Assembly (NCBI RefSeq): GCF_900107255.1 | Contig: NZ_FNPH01000006.1 | Location: forward strand, 62,001 to 126,000 | DNA length: 64,000 bases | Origin: Micromonospora pattaloongensis | GTDB taxonomy: Bacteria > Actinomycetota > Actinomycetes > Mycobacteriales > Micromonosporaceae | Direction of reading: 5' to 3' | In this document: in pieces, positions 8,042 through 18,249 of the stretch | How positions within the stretch are numbered: position 1 is the first letter of the stretch | Layout of the letters: the number at the start of each line of letters is the position of its first letter | Notes under the pieces: generated by a model | What the model saw: only the letters and a program-made list of their open reading frames with translations | The model's database searches: none | Told to the model about the DNA's origin: nothing | Program-made: the position numbers and the translations under genes

Positions 8042-11000
8042 TCAGGCGCGGCGGGGCACCTGTCGTGCCGGATTGCCGCCCCAGGTGGTGCCGGCCGGGG
8101 CGCTGCTGCCCTTCATGAGGAAGGAGCCGGGCGTGACGACGACTTCGTCGGCCAGCTCGACGCCGTAGTGCACGAGCGCGCCGGTGGCCACGGAGCAGCC
8201 GTTGCCGAGGCGGATCCGGTCCGACTTGAACGTGCCGTCCTCCAGCGAGTGGGAGTGCAGGCTCGATCCCTCGCTCAGGGTGCAGTAGTCGCCGATCTCG
8301 ACGAGGCTCCTCTCCGGCATCCCGCAGCCGTCCTCGTAAACGCGACGGCCGATCCGCAACCCGAGCAGACGCAGGAAGAACGGCTTGAACGGGGTGCCGT
8401 TGAAGATTCCGAGGACTCCGGCCTCGTTGAGCTTCCAGTAGCGTTCGTGCCGCCAGTACCGCCGGTCGTAGATCGAGCAGTACAGGGGACGGAGTCGGCG
8501 GAAGCCGAGGGTGATCCAGTTCAGCAGGACGACGTAACCGATGCTCAGCAGCAGCGCCAGCGCGACACCGGCGGTGATCGTGAAGACGTGCACCCCGGCG
8601 GGGTCGTGGAGCCGTTCGACGCTCACCACGGTCAGGACCGGAAGGTAGAAGAGCAGCCAGCGGGAGGCCAGGAAGCAGCCGATGGTGGCGAGGTTGGAGC
8701 GGTTCTTCCGCGCCAGTCGGCGACGGAACTCCGCCCCGTTCTTGAACTCGTCGAACTGCGCGTCCCGGCGTACGGACCGCGGGATCTCGAACGGCGGCGA
8801 CCCCAGTAGCCCCACACCATTCCTGACCGGTCCGTCGATCGGAACCATCACCTTCGTGGCGAGCAGGCAGTTCTCCCCGACCCTCGCTCCGGCCGGGTAG
8901 ACGATGTTGTTGCCGAGAAAGCTGTCCGAGCCGATCGTCACCCGGGACAGCGCGAACGACGTACTGGAGAACTGGGCGTTGCCCATGGACAGCCCGTCCG
9001 AGACGAGCACGCCGCCGCGGACGTCACACAGGAACGGGCTGTCGTGCTTCTGCCCGACCCCGAAGTTTGAACCGGTCTGTCGTACCTGGTTGAACCGCCA
9101 GCCGATCGCGCGGAGGTAGCCGATGATGTAGGAACTGTCGCCGAAGACGATGTTGAAGAAGCGCACGTTGCTGAACCGGGAGACGATCTGGAAGCACATC
9201 CAGTGCCACCCGTACAGCGGGTAGGCCCGGGCGGTGACGAGGAACAGGTGCGCCAGCCGGGGCACGGCGACGGCCAGCAGCAGGCCGAGCGGGATCGCGC
9301 CGAAGAACATCAGCAGCGACCCCTCGACCGTGCTGATGTCGACGAAGAACGCCAGCGCGGCCCACACGATGACCAGCTGGCTGTCGACCACCACCCGACC
9401 GAGCAGTTGACTGGTCGCGTAGGAGAACCGACGCGCCCGCGAGCAGGACTTCGGCGGGGGCAGGGGATTGCCGGTCCGGCACGGTACGGCCGGTGACCCG
9501 TGGAAGGTGGCCCCGGCCGGTATGACCGTGCCGGCCCCCATGGTGGACGCGTGGCCGAGGTGCGCTCGGTCGCCCAGCACCGTGTCGATGTCGAGGACGC
9601 TGCCCTCGCCGACGTGGACGCCCCGGCCGAGGCTGATCGGGCCCGTGGTGATCCATCCGGCCTCGGCCCGGTAGCCGAGGAAGCTCACGTCCTTGCCGAT
9701 CACCGTACCGGGGCCGAGCGTGATCAGGTCGGTGCAGACCGGAACCGATCGCGACAGCACCACGACACCCGGACCGATCTTCGCCCCGAGCGCCCGCAGG
9801 TAGAGGGAGTACAGCGGCGACCCGACGAAGAGCACCATGGGGCTGGCCCGGATGACCCGCTTGACGATCCAGAACCGGACGTAGGTGAGCCCCCAGATGG
9901 GGAACGTTCGTGCCCGCCACCTACCGATCAGCAGCCACTTCACCGCGACCGGTAGCGCGGCCGTAGCGAGAAACGCGAGGACGCCGAAGCTCAGCGAGCG
10001 CAGCGCGCGGTCGAACAGCCCGGCACCGGCGGTGATCCAGCCGTATCCGGCGACGACGACGGCGGACACGACAAGCATGGACGCCAGACCGAAGAGGGCC
10101 TGCAGCGCCGCGCAGCCGTAGTACTCCAGGCCGGTGGGCACCCGCACGGGCGGCGGCGGTGGTTCGACCGGCGCGGCCGGCGCGTCCGCGTCGAGCACCC
10201 CGGCGACCACTACGGCGAAGGCGCGGACGGACGGGTTCAGATACACGTCCTTGATCGAAACGTCCGTGCCGAACCGTTCCCGTACCCGCGTGCAGTAGCG
10301 CGCCATCGTCAGCGAATCGGCGCCGAGATCGGCGAAGAAGTTGTCCTCGACCGACACCCGTTCCACCCGCAGCAGCTCGGCGAGCAGATCCGCCAGCACC
10401 GACTCCGTCGCCCCGGCCGGGGCGACGACGGTCGACGTCGTCGGCCGGCACCGCGGCCCGGACGGGGCCGGCAGCCTCTTCCGGTCCACCTTGTCGCTGG
10501 GCAGCCTGGGCAGGTCCGGAAGCTCCTCGAGGTACGCCGGAACCATGTAGCCGGGCAGCCGGGTCCGCAGCGCGGCGAGCGTCCGTCCGTGGTCGAGCGG
10601 CGCCGCCCCGGCACGCCGGGTGTAGAACGCCGCGAGCTCCACGACGCCGGGCTCCGGCTCGTACGAGGTGACCGCCGCCTGGGCGATCTCCGGCAGCCGC
10701 AGCAGCACCGACTCGATCTCGGTCAGCTCGATCCGGTACCCGCGGATCTTCACCTGCGTGTCGATCCGGCCGAGATACTCGATCTGGCCGTCGGCGTTGA
10801 CCCGGCCGAGGTCACCGGTCCGGTAGATCCGCCCGGACGGGTTGTTCGGGATGCCCAGCTGGTCGGGGATGAAGGCGCGTGCGGTGAGATCGTCCCGGTT
10901 GACGTACCCGGGGGAGAGGCAGATGCCGGCGACGCCGATCTCACCGGTGCCGCCCCGCGGTAGCGCCCGTTGCTGCGCGTCGAGGATCACCACCGAGTAC

Positions 11001-12118
11001 GTCGGCAGGGGGACCCCGATGGTCACCGGCTGCTCGGGGCGCAGCCGTGCCCAGGTGGCGGTGACCGACGTCTCCGTCGGCCCGTACACGTTGAGCAGCG
11101 TCCGGCCCGGTCGGTGCCACCGCCTCACCAGGTGCGGCGGACAGGCCTCGCCGGAGACGAGGACGAACCGGAGGCCGGGCAACTCCTCCTCGATCGTGGC
11201 CAACAGCGTCGGTACGCAGCAGAGCGCCGTGACCCGATGGTGGACGAGAAAGGCGGCGAGATCGCGGCCGACCAGCGCTCCGGTCGCGGTGCTGGGGACC
11301 AGGGTCGAACCGGAGATCAGCGGCACCCAGATCTCCTCGACGGAGAAGTCGAACGCGATCGTCATCCCCTGGTAGACGCGATCGTCCGCGCGCAGCCCGT
11401 ACGTCTCGGTGGCGACGTGGACGAAGTTGCAGATGTTCGCCTGGTTGATGGCGACGCCCTTGGGCTGGCCGGTGGTGCCGGAGGTGTAGATGATGTACGC
11501 CAGGTCGTCGGTCGCCGGCCCCAACTCGTCCCGGCCGATGCGGCGCGCCTCGGGGGAAGCGGCATCGACCCGCTCGTCCACCCGGACCGCCGTGTCCACC
11601 CGGATCACGGCGGCGTCCACCCGCTCCAGGCGGTCGGCCAGCGCCGAGACCGTGAGAATCGTCCGGACGCCGGCGTCGGCGACGATGTAGGAGATCCGAT
11701 CCGCCGGGAAGGCGGCGTCCATCGGCACGTACGCCGCGTGGATCTTGCAGACGGCGAGCATGGCGAGGTACGCGAAGGCGGATTTGTCGACGAACAGGCC
11801 GACCCGGTCCCCGGGGGACACGCCCTGGGACAACAGGTGACGCGCGAGCTGGTTGGCCCGGGCATCGAGTTCGGCGTACGTCATCCGCAGTTCGCCGTCG
11901 TCGACGGCCAGGTGATCGGGATCGCCCTCGGCCACGAAGCGGTCGCAGCGCCGCTCGAACAGGTGGTGCAGCCGCTCGCCCGGCCGCCACCGGACGCGGT
12001 TGTCGACGCCCTCGGCGGTCAGCACCAGCGTGTCGGCGGGCGGGGCAGCCTGCCTCGGCGTACGGGTCGCGGGCGTCGTGCCAGTGCGTCCCGGGGCCAT
12101 CCCGGGCTGCCCGGTCAC
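8042..12118 (-). CDS. Pls-like membrane NRPS, probable cationic amino-acid homopolymer synthetase
   Basis: A 1358-residue single-module NRPS with the layout of epsilon-poly-L-lysine synthetase. Adenylation domain about 45-550: YIIYTSGTTG near 206, FDFSVEEIW at 256-264, NVYGPTET, YRTGDLGR, VKIRGYRIE, catalytic Lys in PSDKVDRK. Carrier domain about 570-640: DLGADSL with phosphopantetheine Ser602. No condensation or thioesterase domain. Instead residues 660-1358 match the NRPS terminal region TIGR02353: three pairs of TM helices (about 670-735, 910-958, 1140-1203), each followed by a left-handed beta-helix, acetyltransferase-like domain (about 780-880, 1010-1100, 1260-1353). In Pls these catalyse iterative side-chain amide formation. 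GTG 12118 overlaps the transaminase stop (GTGA), so translation is coupled. The Dab transaminase next door suggests poly-Dab (inference). Confidence 0.93.
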   Translation of the reverse strand: MTGQPGMAPGRTGTTPATRTPRQAAPPADTLVLTAEGVDNRVRWRPGERLHHLFERRCDRFVAEGDPDHLAVDDGELRMTYAELDARANQLARHLLSQGVSPGDRVGLFVDKSAFAYLAMLAVCKIHAAYVPMDAAFPADRISYIVADAGVRTILTVSALADRLERVDAAVIRVDTAVRVDERVDAASPEARRIGRDELGPATDDLAYIIYTSGTTGQPKGVAINQANICNFVHVATETYGLRADDRVYQGMTIAFDFSVEEIWVPLISGSTLVPSTATGALVGRDLAAFLVHHRVTALCCVPTLLATIEEELPGLRFVLVSGEACPPHLVRRWHRPGRTLLNVYGPTETSVTATWARLRPEQPVTIGVPLPTYSVVILDAQQRALPRGGTGEIGVAGICLSPGYVNRDDLTARAFIPDQLGIPNNPSGRIYRTGDLGRVNADGQIEYLGRIDTQVKIRGYRIELTEIESVLLRLPEIAQAAVTSYEPEPGVVELAAFYTRRAGAAPLDHGRTLAALRTRLPGYMVPAYLEELPDLPRLPSDKVDRKRLPAPSGPRCRPTTSTVVAPAGATESVLADLLAELLRVERVSVEDNFFADLGADSLTMARYCTRVRERFGTDVSIKDVYLNPSVRAFAVVVAGVLDADAPAAPVEPPPPPVRVPTGLEYYGCAALQALFGLASMLVVSAVVVAGYGWITAGAGLFDRALRSLSFGVLAFLATAALPVAVKWLLIGRWRARTFPIWGLTYVRFWIVKRVIRASPMVLFVGSPLYSLYLRALGAKIGPGVVVLSRSVPVCTDLITLGPGTVIGKDVSFLGYRAEAGWITTGPISLGRGVHVGEGSVLDIDTVLGDRAHLGHASTMGAGTVIPAGATFHGSPAVPCRTGNPLPPPKSCSRARRFSYATSQLLGRVVVDSQLVIVWAALAFFVDISTVEGSLLMFFGAIPLGLLLAVAVPRLAHLFLVTARAYPLYGWHWMCFQIVSRFSNVRFFNIVFGDSSYIIGYLRAIGWRFNQVRQTGSNFGVGQKHDSPFLCDVRGGVLVSDGLSMGNAQFSSTSFALSRVTIGSDSFLGNNIVYPAGARVGENCLLATKVMVPIDGPVRNGVGLLGSPPFEIPRSVRRDAQFDEFKNGAEFRRRLARKNRSNLATIGCFLASRWLLFYLPVLTVVSVERLHDPAGVHVFTITAGVALALLLSIGYVVLLNWITLGFRRLRPLYCSIYDRRYWRHERYWKLNEAGVLGIFNGTPFKPFFLRLLGLRIGRRVYEDGCGMPERSLVEIGDYCTLSEGSSLHSHSLEDGTFKSDRIRLGNGCSVATGALVHYGVELADEVVVTPGSFLMKGSSAPAGTTWGGNPARQVPRRA

Positions 12119-13431
12119 GCGGTCACCAGACCGGAAGAACTGCGGGTCTCGCGCGCCGATGCGACGGCCCCGGTGGCCGCCAGCAGGATGTCCAGACCGT
12201 CGTCCAGGAGCTTGTGGGGTGTCGTCAGCGGCGGGAGCACCTTGACGACCTGGTCGTACGAACCCGCGGTCTCCAGCATCAGCCCGTCCGCGAAGCAGCG
12301 GCGGACGACGGCCGCCGCGTAGGCGCCGGAACCGACGTCGATGCCGCACATCATTCCGCGCCCCTTGACGGTCGCGCCGGGGACCAGAGCGGCCGCCTCA
12401 GCCAGTCGACGGGCGAGCAGGTTGCTCCGGCGTGCCACGTCGGCGGCGAAATCGCGGGTCGACCAGAACTTCTCCAGGGCGACCCGGGCCGTGACGAACG
12501 CGTGGACGTTGCCCCGGAACGTTCCGTTGTGCTCGCCCGGGAGCCAGACGTCGTACTCGGGCCGGATCAGCAGCAGCGCCATCGGGAGGCCGTAGCCGGA
12601 GATCGATTTGGACAGTACGACGAGGTCGGGAACGATGCCGAAGGGCTCGAAGCTGAAAAACGTGCCGGTCCGACCGCAGCCCGCCTGGATGTCGTCAACC
12701 ACGAGCAGGGCTCCACTGGTCGACGCCAGCTCCGCGATCCGGCGTACCCACGCCGGCGACGCGACGTTGAGCCCACCCTCGCCCTGCACCGTCTCCAGCA
12801 GGATCGCCGCAGGCGCGTCGAGCCCGCTGGAGGGGTCGTGCAGCATGCGGTCCAGGAGCTCAGCCGTGTCGATGCCGTCGCCGAGGTACCCGTCGTACGG
12901 CATCCGCGTCACCCCGTACAGCGGGATCTCCGGACCGCCCCGATGGTGCCGGTTCCCGGTCGCGGCCAGTGCGCCCTGCGACACCCCGTGGAAGCCGTTG
13001 GTGAATGCGATGACATTGGTCCGGCCGGTGACCTTGCGAGCGAGTTTGAGCGCCGCCTCGACCGCGTTGGCCCCGGTCGGACCGGTGAACTGCACCCGGT
13101 GGTCCATCCCGCGCGGCAGCAGCACCAGCGACTCGAAGGCCGTGAGGAACGCGCGCTTGGCGGAGCTGAACATGTCGAGGCTGTGCGATATTCCCCGGCG
13201 CTCGAGGTGGGCGATCAGAGCGGCCCGCATGTCCGGGTCGTTGTGCCCGTAGTTCAGCGAACCCGCACCGGCGACGAAGTCGAGGTATTCGCGGCCGGTG
13301 ACGTCCCGGACGACGCTTCCCTCCGCCGTGTCGAGGATGAGATCGAGTCGGCGGCAGTAGCTGCGCACCACCGACTCGCGGCGTTCGAAGATCGAAGGTT
13401 CGTATGGACGCGGGATGGCACGTCTGGTCAC
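12115..13431 (-). CDS. diaminobutyrate-2-oxoglutarate transaminase (EctB/Dat type)
   Basis: A 438-residue PLP fold-type I class III aminotransferase that converts aspartate-beta-semialdehyde to L-2,4-diaminobutyrate with glutamate as donor. The match to EctB is close: FAGAG-type motif AGAGSLNYGHN, ALKLARKVTGR, ETVQGEGGLNVAS, VVDDIQAGCGRTG, and the PLP lysine in LSKSISGYGLPMAL (Lys275), then PGEHNGTFRGN. No ectA or ectC lies near, so Dab is not going to ectoine here; the GTGA overlap with the Pls-like synthetase suggests it supplies that enzyme. GTG 13431 (TRRAIPRPYEPS) is chosen; the strong AAGGAGG lies further upstream and serves a nine-codon leader ORF whose TGA overlaps this GTG. Confidence 0.93.
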   Translation of the reverse strand: MTRRAIPRPYEPSIFERRESVVRSYCRRLDLILDTAEGSVVRDVTGREYLDFVAGAGSLNYGHNDPDMRAALIAHLERRGISHSLDMFSSAKRAFLTAFESLVLLPRGMDHRVQFTGPTGANAVEAALKLARKVTGRTNVIAFTNGFHGVSQGALAATGNRHHRGGPEIPLYGVTRMPYDGYLGDGIDTAELLDRMLHDPSSGLDAPAAILLETVQGEGGLNVASPAWVRRIAELASTSGALLVVDDIQAGCGRTGTFFSFEPFGIVPDLVVLSKSISGYGLPMALLLIRPEYDVWLPGEHNGTFRGNVHAFVTARVALEKFWSTRDFAADVARRSNLLARRLAEAAALVPGATVKGRGMMCGIDVGSGAYAAAVVRRCFADGLMLETAGSYDQVVKVLPPLTTPHKLLDDGLDILLAATGAVASARETRSSSGLVTA

Positions 13432-13457
13432 CGCACCCCCCGTGGTCTGTGGATCAT
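13428..13457 (-). CDS. nine-residue leader ORF (MIHRPRGVR) coupled to the transaminase
   Basis: ATG 13457 sits 6 bases after a near-perfect Shine-Dalgarno (AAGGAGG), encodes MIHRPRGVR and ends with a TGA that overlaps the GTG of the transaminase in a GTGA tetranucleotide. The transaminase GTG itself lacks a good ribosome site at proper distance. This is seen directly; that the peptide is translated and regulates the operon by coupling or Arg-dependent attenuation is inference. Alternative: the transaminase has an unrecognised start. Confidence 0.5.
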   Translation of the reverse strand: MIHRPRGVR

Positions 13458-13462
13458 CACAG

Positions 13463-13469
13463 ACCTCCT
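13463..13469 (-). promoter_or_regulatory. strong ribosome binding site for the leader ORF
   Basis: AAGGAGG on the minus strand, five to eight bases before the leader ATG and its preceding GTG, and over 30 bases from the transaminase GTG. It is the only strong ribosome site of the operon's 5' region. Confidence 0.6.
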
Positions 13470-13505
13470 TCCTGATCACCGCAGAGGTTTTTTTCCTTGT
13501 GCTAC

Positions 13506-13530
13506 AACGAGGGCTGGCCGGTCCAGTTCC
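13506..13530 (-). promoter_or_regulatory. ECF-sigma-like promoter of the transaminase-synthetase operon
   Basis: On the minus strand GGAAC (13530-13526) and CGTT (13509-13506) are separated by 16 bases, the pattern of actinobacterial ECF sigma promoters (SigE/SigH/SigR type: GGAA[C/T], 16-19 bases, [C]GTT). Transcription would begin near 13498, giving about 40 bases of leader that includes an A7 run (13494-13488) before the leader ORF. Confidence 0.45.
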
Positions 13531-13623
13531 ATGTCGACTCGCCGTCGCCGGTGCCGTGGAATCCGGCGTCGAACGCACGAGGATCGATCGCCTCAGCGGG
13601 TAGTCTGCGGGGGCGGTGTCATC

Positions 13624-13656
13624 GCAGTCTCACAGCAGCCTCACCGCAGCCTCACA
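13624..13656 (+). repeat. three tandem 11-bp direct repeats
   Basis: GCAGTCTCACA, GCAGCCTCACC and GCAGCCTCACA follow one another without gap, so identical faces are presented once per helical turn. This geometry is that of SARP-type activator sites, which are heptamer repeats at 11-bp period. They lie 37 bases before the phosphopantetheinyl transferase ATG and in the shared intergenic region with the synthetase operon. Confidence 0.65.
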
Positions 13657-13692
13657 GACACGGAGGTTGCCCGGTGAACGCGAGAGAGGGCC

Positions 13693-14370
13693 ATGTTAGA
13701 GCGCCTTCTGCCGGCCGGCGTTATCTGTCGTGAGGCCTTCGACGACCGGGTCCCGGCTCCGTTGCCCGCAGAGGAAGCATGCGCCGTCGCACACGCCGTG
13801 GAAACACGCCGACGCGAATTCGCGACGGCGCGACGATGCGCCCGAGAGGCGTTGACGGCGCTGGGCGTTCCCGTTCGGGCCCTGCCGGCCGGACCGTCGA
13901 GGGAACCGCGCTGGCCAGACGGTGTCGTGGGGAGTATCACCCACTGTGACGGCTATCGTGCTGCCGTTGTCGCGTCCCGCGTCAGGATGGCCACTCTGGG
14001 CGTCGACGCGGAGCCACACGACCGACTGCCCCGGGGCGTGTTGGACCGCATCGCGCTTCCGGCCGAGGTGGACTGGGTGATGCGGAGTACCGCGATCGAC
14101 GGTTCAGTTCACTGGGACCGGCTGTTGTTCTGCGCCAAGGAGGCCGTCTACAAGGCGTGGTTTCCGTTGGCGCGGTGCTGGCTGGGGTTCGAGGACGTAG
14201 CCGTCTCCCTCGAACGTCCTCGTGGGACGTTCACCGCGCGCCTTCGCGCGCCGAAGTCACTGCTACCCGGCGGTGTGCCGGTGACCGGGTTCGCTGGTCG
14301 ATGGCGGGTCGACCGCGGACTGATACTGACAGCAATCGCGGTGCCGGCTCCGCGTCGTTCGGGAGGATGA
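13693..14370 (+). CDS. Sfp/EntD-type 4'-phosphopantetheinyl transferase
   Basis: A 225-residue enzyme that transfers phosphopantetheine from CoA to the carrier-domain serine of NRPS proteins. Family motifs are in place: WPDGVVGSITHC (residues 74-85), the Mg2+-binding LGVDAE (102-107) and FCAKEAVYKAW (146-156). ATG 13693 follows GAGAGAGGG. It is transcribed divergently from the transaminase-synthetase operon, which makes it the likely activator of Ser602 of the Pls-like enzyme, though such enzymes can serve several carriers. A short upstream frame (GTG 13674 to TGA 13733, 19 codons) with GGAGG before it overlaps its start and may couple translation. Confidence 0.92.
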   Translation: MLERLLPAGVICREAFDDRVPAPLPAEEACAVAHAVETRRREFATARRCAREALTALGVPVRALPAGPSREPRWPDGVVGSITHCDGYRAAVVASRVRMATLGVDAEPHDRLPRGVLDRIALPAEVDWVMRSTAIDGSVHWDRLLFCAKEAVYKAWFPLARCWLGFEDVAVSLERPRGTFTARLRAPKSLLPGGVPVTGFAGRWRVDRGLILTAIAVPAPRRSGG

Positions 14371-14379
14371 CCGGACCGC

Positions 14380-14417
14380 GGTGTCCGGGTCGGCCCGCGC
14401 GGGCCGACCCGGACACC
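14380..14417. terminator. 38-bp perfect palindrome, bidirectional terminator
   Basis: A perfect palindrome (arms of 19 bases beginning GGTGTCCGGGTCGGCCCGC) lies between the converging phosphopantetheinyl transferase and katG genes, 10 bases from one stop and 5 from the other. Confidence 0.75.
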
Positions 14418-14421
14418 GGGA

Positions 14422-17132
<2,711 letters not shown>

Positions 17133-17139
17133 GGCCGGA

Positions 17140-17168
17140 AGTGTGGCCCGTTTTCTGGAATTAGTCAA
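17140..17168 (-). promoter_or_regulatory. furA-katG promoter, leaderless
   Basis: Minus-strand TTGACT (17168-17163), 17-base spacer, CACACT (17145-17140). The predicted start point coincides with the GTG codon at 17132. The AT-rich stretch TTGACTAATTCCAGAAAA over the -35 region is in the place where FurA binds its own promoter in mycobacteria and streptomycetes. Confidence 0.6.
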
Positions 17169-17207
17169 GTTTGCGGCCGGGGTGTCGTCCCGGCTCCGCG
17201 CGGACGG

Positions 17208-18059
17208 TCAGAACAGCGTCGACGGGCCGACCGGCGTGGGCTCGGGCAGCGGCTCGAGCTCGGGCAGCCGGGCCCGGACCTCGTCGTGGAACCTGCGGGC
17301 GAGCTCGGGCGCGTCCGCGTTGTCCGGTGTGTGCACGAACACCGTCGGCGACCGCCCCTCGCGTAGCCAGCCGGCCACCACGTCGAGCCATGGCTGCCAG
17401 CCCTCGATCGTCCGCGCGGGGTCGTCCCGGCCCAGGTACCGGACGATCGGCCGGTCGGTCAGCGCCCGCGTGCGCAGCGCCGTACGCGGCTTCCTGGTCC
17501 ACGCCTCCCGTTCCGGATCGCTGGTCGGCGGCGTGCGGAAGAAGGCGGTGGTGTCGAAGGGGATCCACTCCGCGCCGACCGTGTCGAGCGTCTCCTCCAA
17601 CGTCCGCGCCGCCCGCGGGTCGGCGAAGAACGCGGGGTGACGGACCTCTACGGCGTACCGGTGGGCGGTGGGCAGCCCGCGCAGGAAGCGGGTGAGCGAG
17701 GGTACGTCGGCGGGGCCGAATGAGCCCGGCAACTGGATCCAGAGGGCGTGGGCCCGCGGGCCAAGGGGTTCGATCGCGTCCAGGAAGACGCGCAGCTCCT
17801 CGTCGGCGCCGGTGAGCCGGCGCTCGTGGGTGACGGCCTTCGGCAGCTTGAGCACGAACCGGAAGTCCGGGTCGGTCTGCCGCGCCCACGAGGCCACCGT
17901 CTCCCGCGCCGGGGTGGCGTAGAAGGTGGTGTTCCCCTCAACCGCCGTGCACCAACCGGCGTAGGCCCGCAGCCGCTCGTGGACCGGTAGCGGGTGCGCC
18001 AGGAACCGTCCCTGCCAGGACCTGTGCGTCCACATCGCGCACCCCACGTGCAGGCGCAT
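17208..18059 (-). CDS. DUF72 family TIM-barrel protein
   Basis: A 283-residue DUF72 (YecE-like) protein of unknown biochemical role. The typical N-terminal MRLHVGCAMW with the conserved G-C/T-x-x-W pattern, EGNTTFYATP, RFVLKLPKAVTHERRL, and YAVEVRHPAFF are visible. ATG 18059 has GGAAGGGG 5 bases upstream. The gene diverges from the P450 gene across 190 bases. DUF72 proteins have been speculated to act in Fe-S or nuclease-type processes, without firm proof. Confidence 0.88.
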   Translation of the reverse strand: MRLHVGCAMWTHRSWQGRFLAHPLPVHERLRAYAGWCTAVEGNTTFYATPARETVASWARQTDPDFRFVLKLPKAVTHERRLTGADEELRVFLDAIEPLGPRAHALWIQLPGSFGPADVPSLTRFLRGLPTAHRYAVEVRHPAFFADPRAARTLEETLDTVGAEWIPFDTTAFFRTPPTSDPEREAWTRKPRTALRTRALTDRPIVRYLGRDDPARTIEGWQPWLDVVAGWLREGRSPTVFVHTPDNADAPELARRFHDEVRARLPELEPLPEPTPVGPSTLF

Positions 18060-18249
18060 CCGACCCCTTCCGCCGATGACGAAGCACCCGCCGACCGTTG
18101 CGCACGACCGCGACGTGGTGCGCCGGGTCGCGCGCGAGCTCGGTAACACGCTCGGGGCGTACGCGAGGTCGGGGTGCCCGGCTTCATTCTCGCGTACACC
18201 CTTCACCCGGGGGCCGCGCCGCGGGTCGGTTCGGGCATGCTTTCTGATC

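Noticed and set aside
12119-12349. N-terminal 77-codon extension of the Pls-like synthetase
   Set aside because: It overlaps the transaminase gene, is Arg/Gly-rich junk and lacks a ribosome site; the GTGA overlap start is better.
8042-13431. Siderophore or conventional NRPS cluster
   Set aside because: No condensation, thioesterase, MbtH, transporter or hydroxamate gene; the terminal region is Pls-type.
12115-14370. Ectoine biosynthesis cluster
   Set aside because: EctB is present, but no ectA, ectC or ectD homologue lies in the window.
17133-17168. TTG 17168 as furA start
   Set aside because: It coincides with the -35 hexamer of the promoter.
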